Assembly (NCBI GenBank): GCA_910586255.1
Contig: CAJUHR010000004.1
Span: forward strand, 27,702-91,701
Length of the DNA: 64,000 nt
Direction: 5' to 3'
Origin: an uncultured Lachnospiraceae bacterium
GTDB taxonomy: Bacteria > Bacillota > Clostridia > Lachnospirales > Lachnospiraceae
Shown: in pieces, positions 1 to 9,501 of the stretch
Layout of the letters: each line of letters opens with the position of its first letter
Position numbering within the stretch: the first letter of the stretch is position 1
Notes under the pieces: model-generated
The model's database searches: none
The model's input: only the letters and a program-made list of their open reading frames with translations
Told to the model about the DNA's origin: nothing
Made by a program: the position numbers and the translations under genes

Positions 1-1277
1 TATTATGCATTGATGCCGGCTCTACGGACGGCACTCTTGAAATTTTAGAGAAATATGCCAGGAAGGATGCCAGGATACGGGTTGTTCATTCTGACAAAAA
101 AAGCTATGGTTATCAGATAAATCTGGGAATTGACATGGCGCTTGGCGAGTATCTGGGAATTGTGGAGACGGATGATTATATTGCGGAAAATATGTATGAA
201 GTACTGTATAAAGCGGCATCAAAGGAGAAGCTGGATTTTGTCAAGGCCGGATTTGATGCTTTTGTCACCCCCGGGGAGGGGGAGCGGTATCAGCTGAAGG
301 TTTCCATGGCAGACTGTAATCAGATTATTTCTTCCGATTATTTCACGGAAAAGGAGCTTTCAAATGATATTTACATATGGAATGGCATCTACAGGCTTTC
401 CTTTTTGAGAGAACATCGTATCCGGCTGAATGAGAGCCTGGGCGCTGCCTTTCAGGACTGTGGATTCCGGTATTTGGCGGACATCCATCTGGGCAGGGGA
501 ATGTTTTTGGATGAATCCTTTTACCGGTATCGGCGGGATAACGGCGCTTCCTCCACCTACAATGCCAATTGTGTCGAATATAATCTGGGGGAATGTAGGT
601 ACTTGCGCAGACGGATAGAGGAGGAGGGAATTAGAGAGCGAAAAATCCGTTCCTTTGTTGCCCGGGAGACGGTAATGATGGCATTGGAGCCTTACCTGAC
701 CTTCCGCGGTGTCAGTAAGCCGGATACGGGGACAAGGGAGGCATTGGATGCCTTTCGGGAGATCATCAGGAGAGACAGGGAGGACGGACTGCTGCGGCAG
801 GAGGAAATGCTTCCAAAGCACTGGATAGAGATGCGTCTGTTTACGGAACACCCGGAGGCATTTGAGGCCTATGCGGCCATCTGTGCAGAGGCGAGATATG
901 CGCCATACCGGGATTTTATCAGGAAAATGTCCAAACAGAAGCAGATTGTGGTTTTCGGCGCAGGGAAGGTGGCCTCCTACGCCCTTTGTCTGATGAGAAT
1001 GAACGGTATTGAGAATATCCGGGCCTTTTGCGACAATGACAGGGGAAAATGGGGGAGCCGGTATCTGGGATATGAGGTGCTGTCGCCGAGGGAGGCGGCC
1101 GGAAGGTATCCAAAGGCTCATTATCTGATTACCAACCGAGCCCACAGCGAGAGTATCCGGGAACAATTGAGGGAGAAGGGAATGGCAGAGGAGAGGATTT
1201 CCGTGTATAAGCTGCCTTTACTGCCTATGGAGAGCACTAATTATTTTATGAGGCTTTACAGGCAGACTGGAGGATGA
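1..1277 (+). CDS. Family 2 glycosyltransferase with C-terminal Rossmann-like module (5' partial)
   Basis: The reading frame is open from base 3 to the stop, so the true start lies outside the window. The first visible residues, IDAGSTDGT, are a variant of the VDDGSTDGT nucleotide-sugar loop of GT-A family 2 transferases. An ETDDY segment follows at the DxD metal-site position. The enzyme should transfer a sugar from a nucleotide donor to a surface glycan at the inner membrane face. After about residue 305 comes a second module with VFGAGKVASYAL and CDNDRGKWGS, a nucleotide-binding-like fold often attached to polysaccharide enzymes. The same module type occurs in the protein at 2684-5158, which supports one glycan locus. 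Donor and acceptor cannot be read from sequence. Confidence 0.85.
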   Translation, partial: LCIDAGSTDGTLEILEKYARKDARIRVVHSDKKSYGYQINLGIDMALGEYLGIVETDDYIAENMYEVLYKAASKEKLDFVKAGFDAFVTPGEGERYQLKVSMADCNQIISSDYFTEKELSNDIYIWNGIYRLSFLREHRIRLNESLGAAFQDCGFRYLADIHLGRGMFLDESFYRYRRDNGASSTYNANCVEYNLGECRYLRRRIEEEGIRERKIRSFVARETVMMALEPYLTFRGVSKPDTGTREALDAFREIIRRDREDGLLRQEEMLPKHWIEMRLFTEHPEAFEAYAAICAEARYAPYRDFIRKMSKQKQIVVFGAGKVASYALCLMRMNGIENIRAFCDNDRGKWGSRYLGYEVLSPREAAGRYPKAHYLITNRAHSESIREQLREKGMAEERISVYKLPLLPMESTNYFMRLYRQTGG

Positions 1278-1374
1278 TTTAGAGGGAGCGGATGGTATCG
1301 TGTGAGTAATCGGGAATTATGTACCTTGACAATCTCATATTTTACCTTAGATTTTTGATTAAACCACAGCTACA

Positions 1375-1404
1375 TTTACAATCGAATCGAACATATGTTA
1401 TAAT
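1375..1404 (+). promoter_or_regulatory. Predicted SigA promoter of the Rpn-type gene
   Basis: TTTACA at 1375-1380 and TATAAT at 1399-1404 are separated by 18 bp, with a TGT extension directly before the -10 box. The site lies in the 240-bp gap after the glycosyltransferase and about 115 bp upstream of the start codon at 1521. It suggests that the Rpn gene is transcribed separately. Confidence 0.55.
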
Positions 1405-1520
1405 TTATATACATGAGTATACTTATATGCCAAATGATTATATATTTTTGTGAAAATAAGGGAAGAGTAGCGGTGAATCATTGGCATACAGGTATGAAAA
1501 AGAGAAAGAGGTGATAACAT

Positions 1521-2540
1521 ATGGGCGATATTGATATCAGTGTGAAGAATTTCATCAAAATTGATTCCGTATTTGCACAGCTTTTCAGTCAGGGCGTCTA
1601 TGGCGGACAAGTAGAGATCGATCCGGATAAACTACAGGAGTTTGATACGGTCAGCCAGGATGCACTTCCTCTTGAGAATGGCAAGGTGAAAGCCATGGAA
1701 AGGCTGCGGGATGCGGAGAAGGTGGCAATGCTTTTTGATCACAAGGTGGCCTTGCAGATCATCATGGGAATCGAAGGCCAGATGGGAGTGCATTATTACA
1801 TGCCGGTGCGCTGCATGGAGCTGGATGCCCTGACCTATTCTTATCAGTGCAAAAAGATCTCGGAAAAAGCCAAGGAAAACAAGAAACTGAAAAAGTATGC
1901 GGACGGAGTGCCGAAAGGGACAAAAATCCTGCCGACAGTAACGCTGGTATTTTACACGGGAAGCAAGCCGTGGGACGGTCCGGAAAGTGTGTATGACATG
2001 CTGGATATTCCGGAAGATATGAAGGAGTGGATGAAGCACACCACGCCGGATTATCGGATGAACCTGATTGATGCAAGGCATATGACGGATGAGAAGATAG
2101 ACCGGTTTGACGGGGATCTGAAGGCATTTCTGCTAATGCTTAGAGATCGCTTTGATCGGGAAAAGCTAAAGTCGGTGGTTGCGATGCATCGGGAAACATG
2201 GTATGCTATTAGTAAAGTAAAAAACGATAAAAGATATGCGGAGTATATAGATCATGTTTCAGACGAAGAGATGGCAGGAGGTGTAAATATGGATGCGGCA
2301 TTGGATTATATGATAGCAGAGGGAGAGGCCAGAGGAGAGGCCAGAGGAGAGGCCAGGGGAGAGGCCAGGGGAGAAGCCAGAGGAGAAGCCAGGGGAGAGG
2401 CAAAAGGAGCCGAAAAAGTGAACAGACTTGGTCTCCTATTATCAGAAGTCGGAAGAACCAACGATTTTCTGAAATCCCTGTCGGACAAAGGGCTGCAGAA
2501 GCAGCTGTTTGTGGAGTTTGGGCTTGAGGAAGCAAAATAA
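1521..2540 (+). CDS. Rpn-family (PD-(D/E)XK nuclease/transposase-like) protein
   Basis: The 339-residue product resembles the Rpn / YhgA-like / PD-(D/E)XK nuclease family transposases that are multicopy in Lachnospiraceae. Visible family features are an N-terminal DALPLENGKVKAMERLRD-like stretch, a region around residues 70-100 (VALQIIMGIEGQ, YYMPVRCMELDALTYS) and the TLVFYTGSKPWDGP strand. Known Rpn proteins are DNA endonucleases that promote recA-independent recombination; activity here is inferred. Residues about 268-295 are a GEAR tetrapeptide repeat, followed by a short helical tail. The start at 1521 is preceded by AGAGGTGAT at good spacing. The gene sits between two glycan genes, as a cassette with its own promoter and terminator. 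Confidence 0.75.
   Translation: MGDIDISVKNFIKIDSVFAQLFSQGVYGGQVEIDPDKLQEFDTVSQDALPLENGKVKAMERLRDAEKVAMLFDHKVALQIIMGIEGQMGVHYYMPVRCMELDALTYSYQCKKISEKAKENKKLKKYADGVPKGTKILPTVTLVFYTGSKPWDGPESVYDMLDIPEDMKEWMKHTTPDYRMNLIDARHMTDEKIDRFDGDLKAFLLMLRDRFDREKLKSVVAMHRETWYAISKVKNDKRYAEYIDHVSDEEMAGGVNMDAALDYMIAEGEARGEARGEARGEARGEARGEARGEAKGAEKVNRLGLLLSEVGRTNDFLKSLSDKGLQKQLFVEFGLEEAK
2322..2405 (+). repeat. Seven-unit 12-bp tandem repeat encoding Gly-Glu-Ala-Arg
   Basis: Seven consecutive 12-bp units (consensus GGAGAGGCCAGA, third positions varying) encode six GEAR and one GEAK. Because the unit length is a multiple of three, slippage changes protein length without shifting the frame. Synonymous differences between units (AGA/AGG, GAG/GAA) show that the array is not brand new. 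Confidence 0.95.
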
Positions 2541-2580
2541 ACGAAACAATGCAATTGTAGAAAAGAATGGATTTATGAAG

Positions 2581-2630
2581 AAAAATCTGATGTAACGTAT
2601 GGGATTTCTGTACTGTTGCATCAGATTTTT
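2581..2630 (+). terminator. Hairpin terminator after the Rpn-type gene
   Basis: AAAAATCTGATG (2581-2592) is the exact reverse complement of CATCAGATTTTT (2619-2630). The stem ends in a T-run, and because A-run and T-run pair it could act in both directions. The loop is long (26 nt). Confidence 0.6.
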
Positions 2631-2683
2631 GTCTGTCATTCAGGAAATCAAAAAACAAGAAAAGCAAGAGGGAGAGCAGAGAG

Positions 2684-5158
2684 ATGATTTCAAAAAATGA
2701 TGAATCCCATAAACGGTCAGAGAAGCTGATATATGAGCTTCCCAAGGGACTGATTAAATGGTATGGATTTAAAAAGGGCGGGCGTGCTCTTTGTATTACA
2801 GCGGATACCCGGCTGGATAGGGTGCTTACCGAGGCGCTTGCGGAAAGCGGGCTGGAGACAGAGAGGAAAATAGTAAGAACAAACGGTATAAGGGAAGCAG
2901 AAAGTGAAGGAAAATCCGGAAACAAGAAAGGAGAGGCAAGAGACATTCCCTCGGAAAAATACGACATCATCCTCATTGCCGATATTATCAGCCGCGTCAC
3001 GGAGACGGAGGCAGAGAGCCTGCTAAGGTTGGCCCGCAAGGGGCTTAAAAAGGACGGCAGGCTTTTTGTGTGTGCGGACAATCGTTTCGGAATCCGGTAT
3101 TTCTGCGGGGACAAGGATCCGTTTACGGACAGGAATTTTGATGGTGTTGAGAATTACAGACGGATCAGCGACCGGGACAAAAAGAAGCAGGCGGGGAGGC
3201 TGTATTCCGGGGCGGAGCTTGCCCGGATGCTGACAGAGGCAGGATTTGAAAAGCACAGGTTCTACTCGGTTTTTCCGGACATTGCATGTCCGCAGATTTT
3301 GTGCGCGGAGGATTATGTGCCGGGGGAGGAGCTGAAAATACGGATATTTCCCCATTATCACAACCCGGATACGGTATTTCTTGAGGAGGAAAATCTGTAT
3401 ACGCCTCTGATACAAAACGGCATGTTTCATAGGATGGCCAACGGATTTCTGATTGAGTGTCCTGTGGACGGGCAGTTTGCGGATGCGAACCAGATTACCG
3501 TCTCCATGGACAGGGGGCGGGAAAATGCCCTGTGCACGGTCATAACCCGCAGTAAAAGGGTCGTCAAGCTTCCGGCCTATGAGGAGGGCAGAGGAAAAAT
3601 CGGGAGGCTTTTGGAGAACAACCGTTATCTTTTGCAGCATGGGGTGCGGATGATTGAGGCGGAGGCTGTGGGGGATTCCTTCGTCATGCCCTATGTGGAG
3701 GGAGTGCCGCTTGCAAAGTATTTTCGCTCTTTGGCAGTGACGAACCGGCAGGAATTTTTCCGGCAGTTTGACAGACTGTGGCAGGTTATTTTGTCATCCT
3801 CGGATCCGGTTCCCTATGAGAATGTGGACTGGGAGCATTTTAATCCCTGGTGGGACGAGGGGGAGGACGAGAAGGCGAAAAGCCGGATTGACAGAGGCAA
3901 ATGGCGAAGGGTTGCCTTTGGGACAGAGAAGGGGAGGGAAGCCTTAGGGCCGGTGCTTCGGCGGGGATATCCGGATCTGGTGCTGCTAAACGGCTTTGCC
4001 GTGGGGGATGATTTTGTGTTTTATGACCAGGAGATGTATGTGGAGAATCTTCCGGCCAAGGCCATTATGCTGAGAAACATTGATTTTCTTTACCATGGAG
4101 ATGCGCAAATGCAAAAGCTTCTGCCAAGGACAGAGCTGCTGGAGCGATATGGCATGGAAGAATGTCTGGAGATTTATTATGCCCATATCGGTCATTTTCT
4201 CACAAAATTGCGCAATGACGAGAGCTTGAGAGACTACCATGAGGCCCACAGGCGCAATGACGAGGTCGTCCACTCCAACCGGCAGCGGATGAATTATTCG
4301 GCCGGGGAATATCAGCGGTTGTTTGTGGATATTTTTAAAAATATGGGTAATAAAAGGATTTACCTTTTTGGCTCGGGGAATTTCACGAAGAAATTTCTGG
4401 CCTTATATAAGGAGGAATATGAGATAGCGGGAATTTTGGACAATGACCAGTCAAAATGGGGAAGCGTCATGGAGGAAATTCCGGTTACATCTCCGAAGGC
4501 TTTGGAGGAGCTGGATGCCAGTACCTACAAGGTGATTATCTGTATAAAGAATTATACGGGAGTGTTAAAGCAGGTGAAGGGGCTTGGAGCCACCAACATC
4601 GGAATTTATGATACCAACATGGAATATTCCAGGAGGCAGAGAGAGGTGATTGTTCCGGGAGATCAGGAGAGAGCGGAAAGGGGTAAGGAAGACACCGGGA
4701 AAAGGTCAGAGAAAAGAACGGAGAAAAAGAAATATCATGTGGGATATGTGGCAGGGGTGTTTGATTTGTTTCACATCGGCCATCTGAATCTTCTTCGGCG
4801 GGCCAAGGACCAGTGCGACTATCTGATTGCCGGGGGGGGGGTCACGGATGAAGGGGTGAGGAAATTTAAGAACACGGAAAGCGTTATTCCCTTTGAGGAG
4901 CGCCTCAAGATTGTGGAGGCCTGCAGATATGTGGATCAGGCGGTGGGCATACCTCTGGAGTTTTATGACACCAAGGATGCTTATCTGAAATTTCAGTTTG
5001 ACGTGCAGTTTTCGGGAAGTGATTACTCGGAGGATCCGGTTTGGCAGAAAAAGCGGGAATTTCTGCGGGAGCACGGGGCGGAGCTGGTGTTCTTCCCCTA
5101 TACGGAGAGCACCAGCTCCACCAGGATTAAGGAGATGATTGCAAAAAGGCTGATGTGA
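2684..5158 (+). CDS. Multidomain surface-glycan enzyme: methyltransferase, kinase-like region, Rossmann-like module, cytidylyltransferase
   Basis: This is a large 824-residue fusion. Residues about 25-190 look like a class I SAM methyltransferase (GGRALCITADT as motif I, IILIADIISRV, KKDGRLFVCADN). The middle (about 300-500) resembles kinase-like regions found fused to glycan methyltransferases (FVMPYVEGVPLAKYF, FVFYDQEMYVENLP). Residues about 555-650 carry IYLFGSGNFTKKF and LDNDQSKWGS, the module shared with the glycosyltransferase at the window start. Residues about 684-824 form a TagD/ECT-type cytidylyltransferase with the HIGH motif and an ESTSSTRIKEM C-terminal signature. It would activate an alcohol phosphate (for example glycerol-3-phosphate or phosphocholine) with CTP. 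A charged linker (residues about 660-683) separates the last two parts. The substrate is not predictable. Confidence 0.75.
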   Translation: MISKNDESHKRSEKLIYELPKGLIKWYGFKKGGRALCITADTRLDRVLTEALAESGLETERKIVRTNGIREAESEGKSGNKKGEARDIPSEKYDIILIADIISRVTETEAESLLRLARKGLKKDGRLFVCADNRFGIRYFCGDKDPFTDRNFDGVENYRRISDRDKKKQAGRLYSGAELARMLTEAGFEKHRFYSVFPDIACPQILCAEDYVPGEELKIRIFPHYHNPDTVFLEEENLYTPLIQNGMFHRMANGFLIECPVDGQFADANQITVSMDRGRENALCTVITRSKRVVKLPAYEEGRGKIGRLLENNRYLLQHGVRMIEAEAVGDSFVMPYVEGVPLAKYFRSLAVTNRQEFFRQFDRLWQVILSSSDPVPYENVDWEHFNPWWDEGEDEKAKSRIDRGKWRRVAFGTEKGREALGPVLRRGYPDLVLLNGFAVGDDFVFYDQEMYVENLPAKAIMLRNIDFLYHGDAQMQKLLPRTELLERYGMEECLEIYYAHIGHFLTKLRNDESLRDYHEAHRRNDEVVHSNRQRMNYSAGEYQRLFVDIFKNMGNKRIYLFGSGNFTKKFLALYKEEYEIAGILDNDQSKWGSVMEEIPVTSPKALEELDASTYKVIICIKNYTGVLKQVKGLGATNIGIYDTNMEYSRRQREVIVPGDQERAERGKEDTGKRSEKRTEKKKYHVGYVAGVFDLFHIGHLNLLRRAKDQCDYLIAGGGVTDEGVRKFKNTESVIPFEERLKIVEACRYVDQAVGIPLEFYDTKDAYLKFQFDVQFSGSDYSEDPVWQKKREFLREHGAELVFFPYTESTSSTRIKEMIAKRLM

Positions 5159-5197
5159 CAATGAAGAACGGTTAAAGCTTAATCTAAAGAGAGATAC

Positions 5198-5605
5198 TTA
5201 GAATTGTTTCGGGGGCCACAGCGCGGTTTTATGCCTTGAAAAATCTGAGATACTGGTGGCCGAAAAGCTCCTGCCTGTGTTGGCCAGGGCATAGGCAATG
5301 ATGCGCTCCGAAAGATCAATGTCCCGGATATTATTGCGCTTGACAATATCTTTGAGCACTACGGAATTATAGATGTCCCGAAGGTGGTTTTTGGTGATCT
5401 CCGGCTCAAAACCGATGCTGGATAAAAACGGCATGCCGTCATACCGGATATAATCGCTGAAGGTATAGTCCGGACCGGCAGCTTTAAACTCCGAGTAGGA
5501 GAAGGGGTAAACAACGAAGGAAATATACCGCCCGGCGATATAAGAAGCGACAAAAGATTTTTGGACGTTTCTATGGCTTGTTATAAGTAAAACAAATAAA
5601 ATGAA
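5198..5605 (-). pseudogene. Remnant of an AAA/DUF4143-type ATPase gene
   Basis: Read on the minus strand, the frame is open from about 5605 to 5198. It gives a recognisable internal piece of the AAA_14/DUF4143 ATPase family: SYIAGRYISFVVYPFSYSEF, then NHLRDIYNSVVLKDIVKRN and ERIIAYALANTG. The N-terminal P-loop part is absent, because the frame is closed by a stop upstream of 5605 and no start is present. The C-terminus runs into a short unrelated tail ending at 5198. A full-length relative is around 400 residues, so this is a decayed fragment between the glycan locus and purL. No function is expected. Confidence 0.75.
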
Positions 5606-5714
5606 TTAGATATATTAATTTTATTTATAAAAAAACTTGTGATATGATGATACAAGCGTAAAAAATTCAGACAATGAGTGGTTTTCAGAAGGTGCTTTCA
5701 CAGGAGGACAAACA

Positions 5715-8700
5715 ATGAGTGTAAGACGGGTTTTTGTGGAGAAAAGACCGCAGTTTGCGGTGAAGGCAAGGGAGCTTTCCGAGGAGATCGGAAGCTATTT
5801 AAACATTGACACGGTAAATAAGGTCCGGGTGCTGATCCGGTATGATGTGGAGAATCTGTCGGAGCCGGTGTACCGTCAGGCGCTGACTACGGTGTTTTCG
5901 GAGCCGCCGGTGGATTTTGTCTATGAGGAATCATTTCCCTTTGAGGATGGGGACACGATTTTTTCTGTGGAGTATCTGCCGGGACAGTTTGACCAGCGGG
6001 CAGATTCGGCGGAGCAGTGTGTGAAGCTTTTAAAGGAGGACGAGGAGCCGGTGATCCGCACCGCCACCACCTATGTGCTGACAGGGGCTTTGACCAAAGA
6101 TCAGATTATGGCGGTTAAGTCCTTTTGCATTAATCCGGTGGACTCCAGGGAGGCGAAGGAGGAGAAGCCGGAAACGCTGGTGACGGTTTTTGACACTCCG
6201 GAGGATGTGGCGTCCTTTGAGGGCTTTTGTGCATATGGGAAAGAAGAGCTTAAGGGGCTGTATGATTCTCTCAGTCTGGCTATGACTTTTAAGGATTTTC
6301 TTCATATTCAGAGATATTATCAGGAGGAGGAGCACAGGGAGCCTACAATGACAGAGGTGCGGGTACTGGATACCTACTGGTCTGACCACTGCCGGCACAC
6401 CACCTTTTCCACGGAGCTTAAAGATGTAACCATTACAGACGGGGATTATAAAGAACCGATTCAGAGGGCTTATGAGAAGTATCTGGCAGACAGGGAGGCG
6501 CTCTATAAGGGAAGAAAGGACAAGTTTGTCTGTCTGATGGATCTGGCTCTTCTGGCCATGAAAAAGCTTAAGGCGGAGGGAAAGCTTGCGGATCTGGAGG
6601 AGTCGGAGGAGATCAATGCATGCAGCATTGTGGTGCCGGTGGAGATCGATGGTAAGACCGAGGAGTGGCTGGTGAATTTTAAGAATGAGACCCACAACCA
6701 TCCCACGGAGATTGAGCCCTTCGGCGGCGCGGCCACCTGCTTAGGCGGCGCCATCCGGGATCCCTTATCCGGGCGGACCTATGTGTATCAGGCTATGCGG
6801 ATCACCGGGGCGGCAGACCCGACCGTGTCTCTTGATGAGACCATGAAGGGAAAGCTTCCCCAGAAAAAGCTGGTAAATGGCGCTGCCTCCGGTTACAGCT
6901 CCTACGGCAATCAGATCGGTCTGGCCACCGGGTATGTGAAGGAGATTTACCACCCGGACTATGCGGCCAAGAGGATGGAGATCGGGGCGGTCATGGGCGC
7001 GGCTCCCAGAAAATATGTAAAGCGGATGACCTCGGATCCCGGGGATATCATTGTGCTCTTAGGCGGCCGGACCGGCAGGGACGGCATCGGCGGGGCCACC
7101 GGCTCTTCTAAGGTTCACACGGAGGCCTCCATAGAGGTTTGCGGCGCTGAGGTCCAGAAGGGAAATGCGCCTACAGAGAGAAAGATTCAGCGTCTGTTCC
7201 GCCGGCCGGAGGTCAGCAGCATCATCAAAAAGTGTAATGATTTTGGCGCCGGCGGCGTGTCGGTGGCCATCGGGGAGCTGGCGGCAGGGCTTAAGATTGA
7301 TTTGGACAAGGTGCCGAAAAAGTATGCGGGACTGGACGGAACGGAGATCGCCATCTCCGAGTCCCAGGAGCGGATGGCTGTGGTGCTGGCTCCGGAGGAT
7401 GTGGACCGTTTCCTGGCTTTTGCCGGGGAGGAGAATCTGGAGGCAGTGCCGGTGGCTGTGGTGACCAAGGAGCCAAGACTTGTGATGCGCTGGCGGGGAA
7501 AGATCATTGTGGATATCAGCCGGGCATTTTTAGACACCAACGGGGCCCATCAGGAAGCGGAGGTGATCCTGGAGGTTCCCTCCCGCAGGGAAAGTCCCTT
7601 TGTGAAAAAGGACGTGCCGGATGTGAGAGAGCAGTGGCTTAAGGTGCTGTCGGATTTGAATGTGTGCTCCCAGAAGGGGCTGGTGGAGATGTTTGACGGC
7701 TCCATAGGCGCCGGCTCGGTGTTTATGCCCTACGGGGGTAAATATCAGCTGACGGAGACCCAGACCATGGTGGCCAAGCTTCCGGTGCTTCACGGAACCA
7801 CGGACACAGTGACCATGATGAGCTATGGCTTTGATCCTTATCTGTCCAGCTGGAGCCCCTACCACGGGGCGGTCTACGCGGTTGCCTCCTCTGTGGCTAA
7901 GATCGTGGCGTCCGGCGGAGACTTTAGGAAGATTCGCTTTACCTTCCAGGAGTATTTTAAGAGAATGACGGAGGATGCACGCCGGTGGGGAGCACCTTTT
8001 AGCGCGCTTTTGGGGGCTTATGAAGCCCAGTTGGGCTTTGGCCTTCCTTCCATTGGCGGTAAGGACAGCATGTCAGGCACCTTCAATGACGAGCAGCACG
8101 GGGAGATCAATGTGCCGCCTACGCTGGTTTCCTTTGCGGTGAATGTGGCCAGCCATAAGGATATTATCACTCCGGAATTTAAGCGGGCGGGAAGCAAAAT
8201 CGTGGTATTTCGTCTCCCGCGGGATAAGTATGAGCTGCCGGTCTATGGAGAGGCTATGGACGGTTATGGGAAGGTTCTTGCAGATATCCGTGCCGGCCGG
8301 GTGATCTCTGCCTATGAGGTGGGGGGACATGGTCTGGCAGAGGCGGTCGGCAAGATGGCCTTTGGCAATAAGCTGGGGGTTAAGATTGAGCACAATGTGG
8401 ATCCCAGGGATTTCTTCGGAGCAGGCTGGGGAGATATTGTCTGCGAGGTGGCTGAGGGAAAGGTTGGAGAGCTGGCCATGACCTACACGGTGATCGGAGA
8501 GGTGACGGACCGGGGAATGTTGGAATATGGCCCGGTGAGCATTTCTCTAAATGAGGCCCTTGGCTGCTGGATGAATACTTTGGAGAAGGTGTTCCCCACC
8601 CGGTCCGGGGTGGACGAGACATCGGTTTCCCACCAGCTGTACAAGGCCGATTCTGTTTATGTGTGTGGTCACAAGCTGGCACAGCCCACGGTGTTTATTC

Positions 8701-9479
8701 CGGTGTTCCCGGGAACCAACTGTGAGTACGACAGCGCCAGGGCCTTTGAGCGGGCCGGGGCCAGAGTGGTGACCCAGGTGTTTAAAAATCTTTCGGCCGA
8801 AGATATCCGTCTGTCGGTGGAGCTATACAAAAAGGAGATTTCCCAGGCTCAGATCCTTATGTTCCCGGGGGGATTTTCCGCAGGGGATGAGCCGGAGGGA
8901 AGCGCGAAATTTTTTGCCGCAGTGTTTAGAAACCAGGTAATAAAGGAGGAGATTGAGAAGCTTCTCAATCAGAGGGACGGTCTGATGCTTGGCATCTGCA
9001 ACGGCTTCCAGGCCCTCATCAAGCTGGGACTGGTGCCGGAGGGACGGATTATGGAGCAGCAGGAGAACTCCCCCACTCTGGCTATGAATACCATCGGCCG
9101 CCATGTATCCAAGATGGTTTATACCAAGGTGGTTTCCAACAAATCCCCATGGCTTAAAAAGGCTTCTTTAGGCGGGGTCTACTGTAACCCGGCGTCCCAC
9201 GGAGAGGGCCGGTTTGTGGCGGACAGTCAGTGGCTGAAAAAGCTTTTTGAAAACGGACAGGTGGCTACTCAGTATGTGAATGACCAGGGTGAGGCCACCA
9301 TGGATGAGTTCTGGAATCCCAACGGTTCCTATGAGGCCATTGAGGGGATCACCAGCCCGGACGGGAGGATCTTCGGAAAGATGGCTCACTCAGAGCGGCG
9401 GGGAGAGGCGGTTGCCATCAATATTTATGGGGAACAGGATATGAAAATTTTTGAGTCGGGAGTAGATTATTTCCGGTAA
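5715..9479 (+). CDS. purL: Phosphoribosylformylglycinamidine synthase, single-chain
   Basis: This enzyme converts FGAR, glutamine and ATP to FGAM in de novo purine synthesis, in the cytosol. The 1254-residue length and order match the large single-chain form, with an N-terminal PurS-like part, two AIRS-like halves and a C-terminal glutaminase. Visible marks include DTYWSDHCRHTTF and NETHNHPTEIEPFGGAATC in the first half. The glutaminase has PVFPGTNCEYD, the catalytic Cys1095 in GICNGFQAL, and the His of NPASHGEGRF. The start at 5715 follows CAGGAGG at good spacing. The gene is alone among purine genes here and is followed 22 bp later by aspartokinase. No purine riboswitch is evident in the 235 bp between the ATPase remnant and the start. 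Confidence 0.97.
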   Translation: MSVRRVFVEKRPQFAVKARELSEEIGSYLNIDTVNKVRVLIRYDVENLSEPVYRQALTTVFSEPPVDFVYEESFPFEDGDTIFSVEYLPGQFDQRADSAEQCVKLLKEDEEPVIRTATTYVLTGALTKDQIMAVKSFCINPVDSREAKEEKPETLVTVFDTPEDVASFEGFCAYGKEELKGLYDSLSLAMTFKDFLHIQRYYQEEEHREPTMTEVRVLDTYWSDHCRHTTFSTELKDVTITDGDYKEPIQRAYEKYLADREALYKGRKDKFVCLMDLALLAMKKLKAEGKLADLEESEEINACSIVVPVEIDGKTEEWLVNFKNETHNHPTEIEPFGGAATCLGGAIRDPLSGRTYVYQAMRITGAADPTVSLDETMKGKLPQKKLVNGAASGYSSYGNQIGLATGYVKEIYHPDYAAKRMEIGAVMGAAPRKYVKRMTSDPGDIIVLLGGRTGRDGIGGATGSSKVHTEASIEVCGAEVQKGNAPTERKIQRLFRRPEVSSIIKKCNDFGAGGVSVAIGELAAGLKIDLDKVPKKYAGLDGTEIAISESQERMAVVLAPEDVDRFLAFAGEENLEAVPVAVVTKEPRLVMRWRGKIIVDISRAFLDTNGAHQEAEVILEVPSRRESPFVKKDVPDVREQWLKVLSDLNVCSQKGLVEMFDGSIGAGSVFMPYGGKYQLTETQTMVAKLPVLHGTTDTVTMMSYGFDPYLSSWSPYHGAVYAVASSVAKIVASGGDFRKIRFTFQEYFKRMTEDARRWGAPFSALLGAYEAQLGFGLPSIGGKDSMSGTFNDEQHGEINVPPTLVSFAVNVASHKDIITPEFKRAGSKIVVFRLPRDKYELPVYGEAMDGYGKVLADIRAGRVISAYEVGGHGLAEAVGKMAFGNKLGVKIEHNVDPRDFFGAGWGDIVCEVAEGKVGELAMTYTVIGEVTDRGMLEYGPVSISLNEALGCWMNTLEKVFPTRSGVDETSVSHQLYKADSVYVCGHKLAQPTVFIPVFPGTNCEYDSARAFERAGARVVTQVFKNLSAEDIRLSVELYKKEISQAQILMFPGGFSAGDEPEGSAKFFAAVFRNQVIKEEIEKLLNQRDGLMLGICNGFQALIKLGLVPEGRIMEQQENSPTLAMNTIGRHVSKMVYTKVVSNKSPWLKKASLGGVYCNPASHGEGRFVADSQWLKKLFENGQVATQYVNDQGEATMDEFWNPNGSYEAIEGITSPDGRIFGKMAHSERRGEAVAINIYGEQDMKIFESGVDYFR

Positions 9480-9501
9480 AAATAATTATGACGGAGAGGA
9501 C

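Noticed and set aside
5590..5714. Purine riboswitch or strong promoter before purL
   Set aside because: Only a TATGAT box with a poor -35 (TTTATT) was found and no riboswitch stems were recognised.
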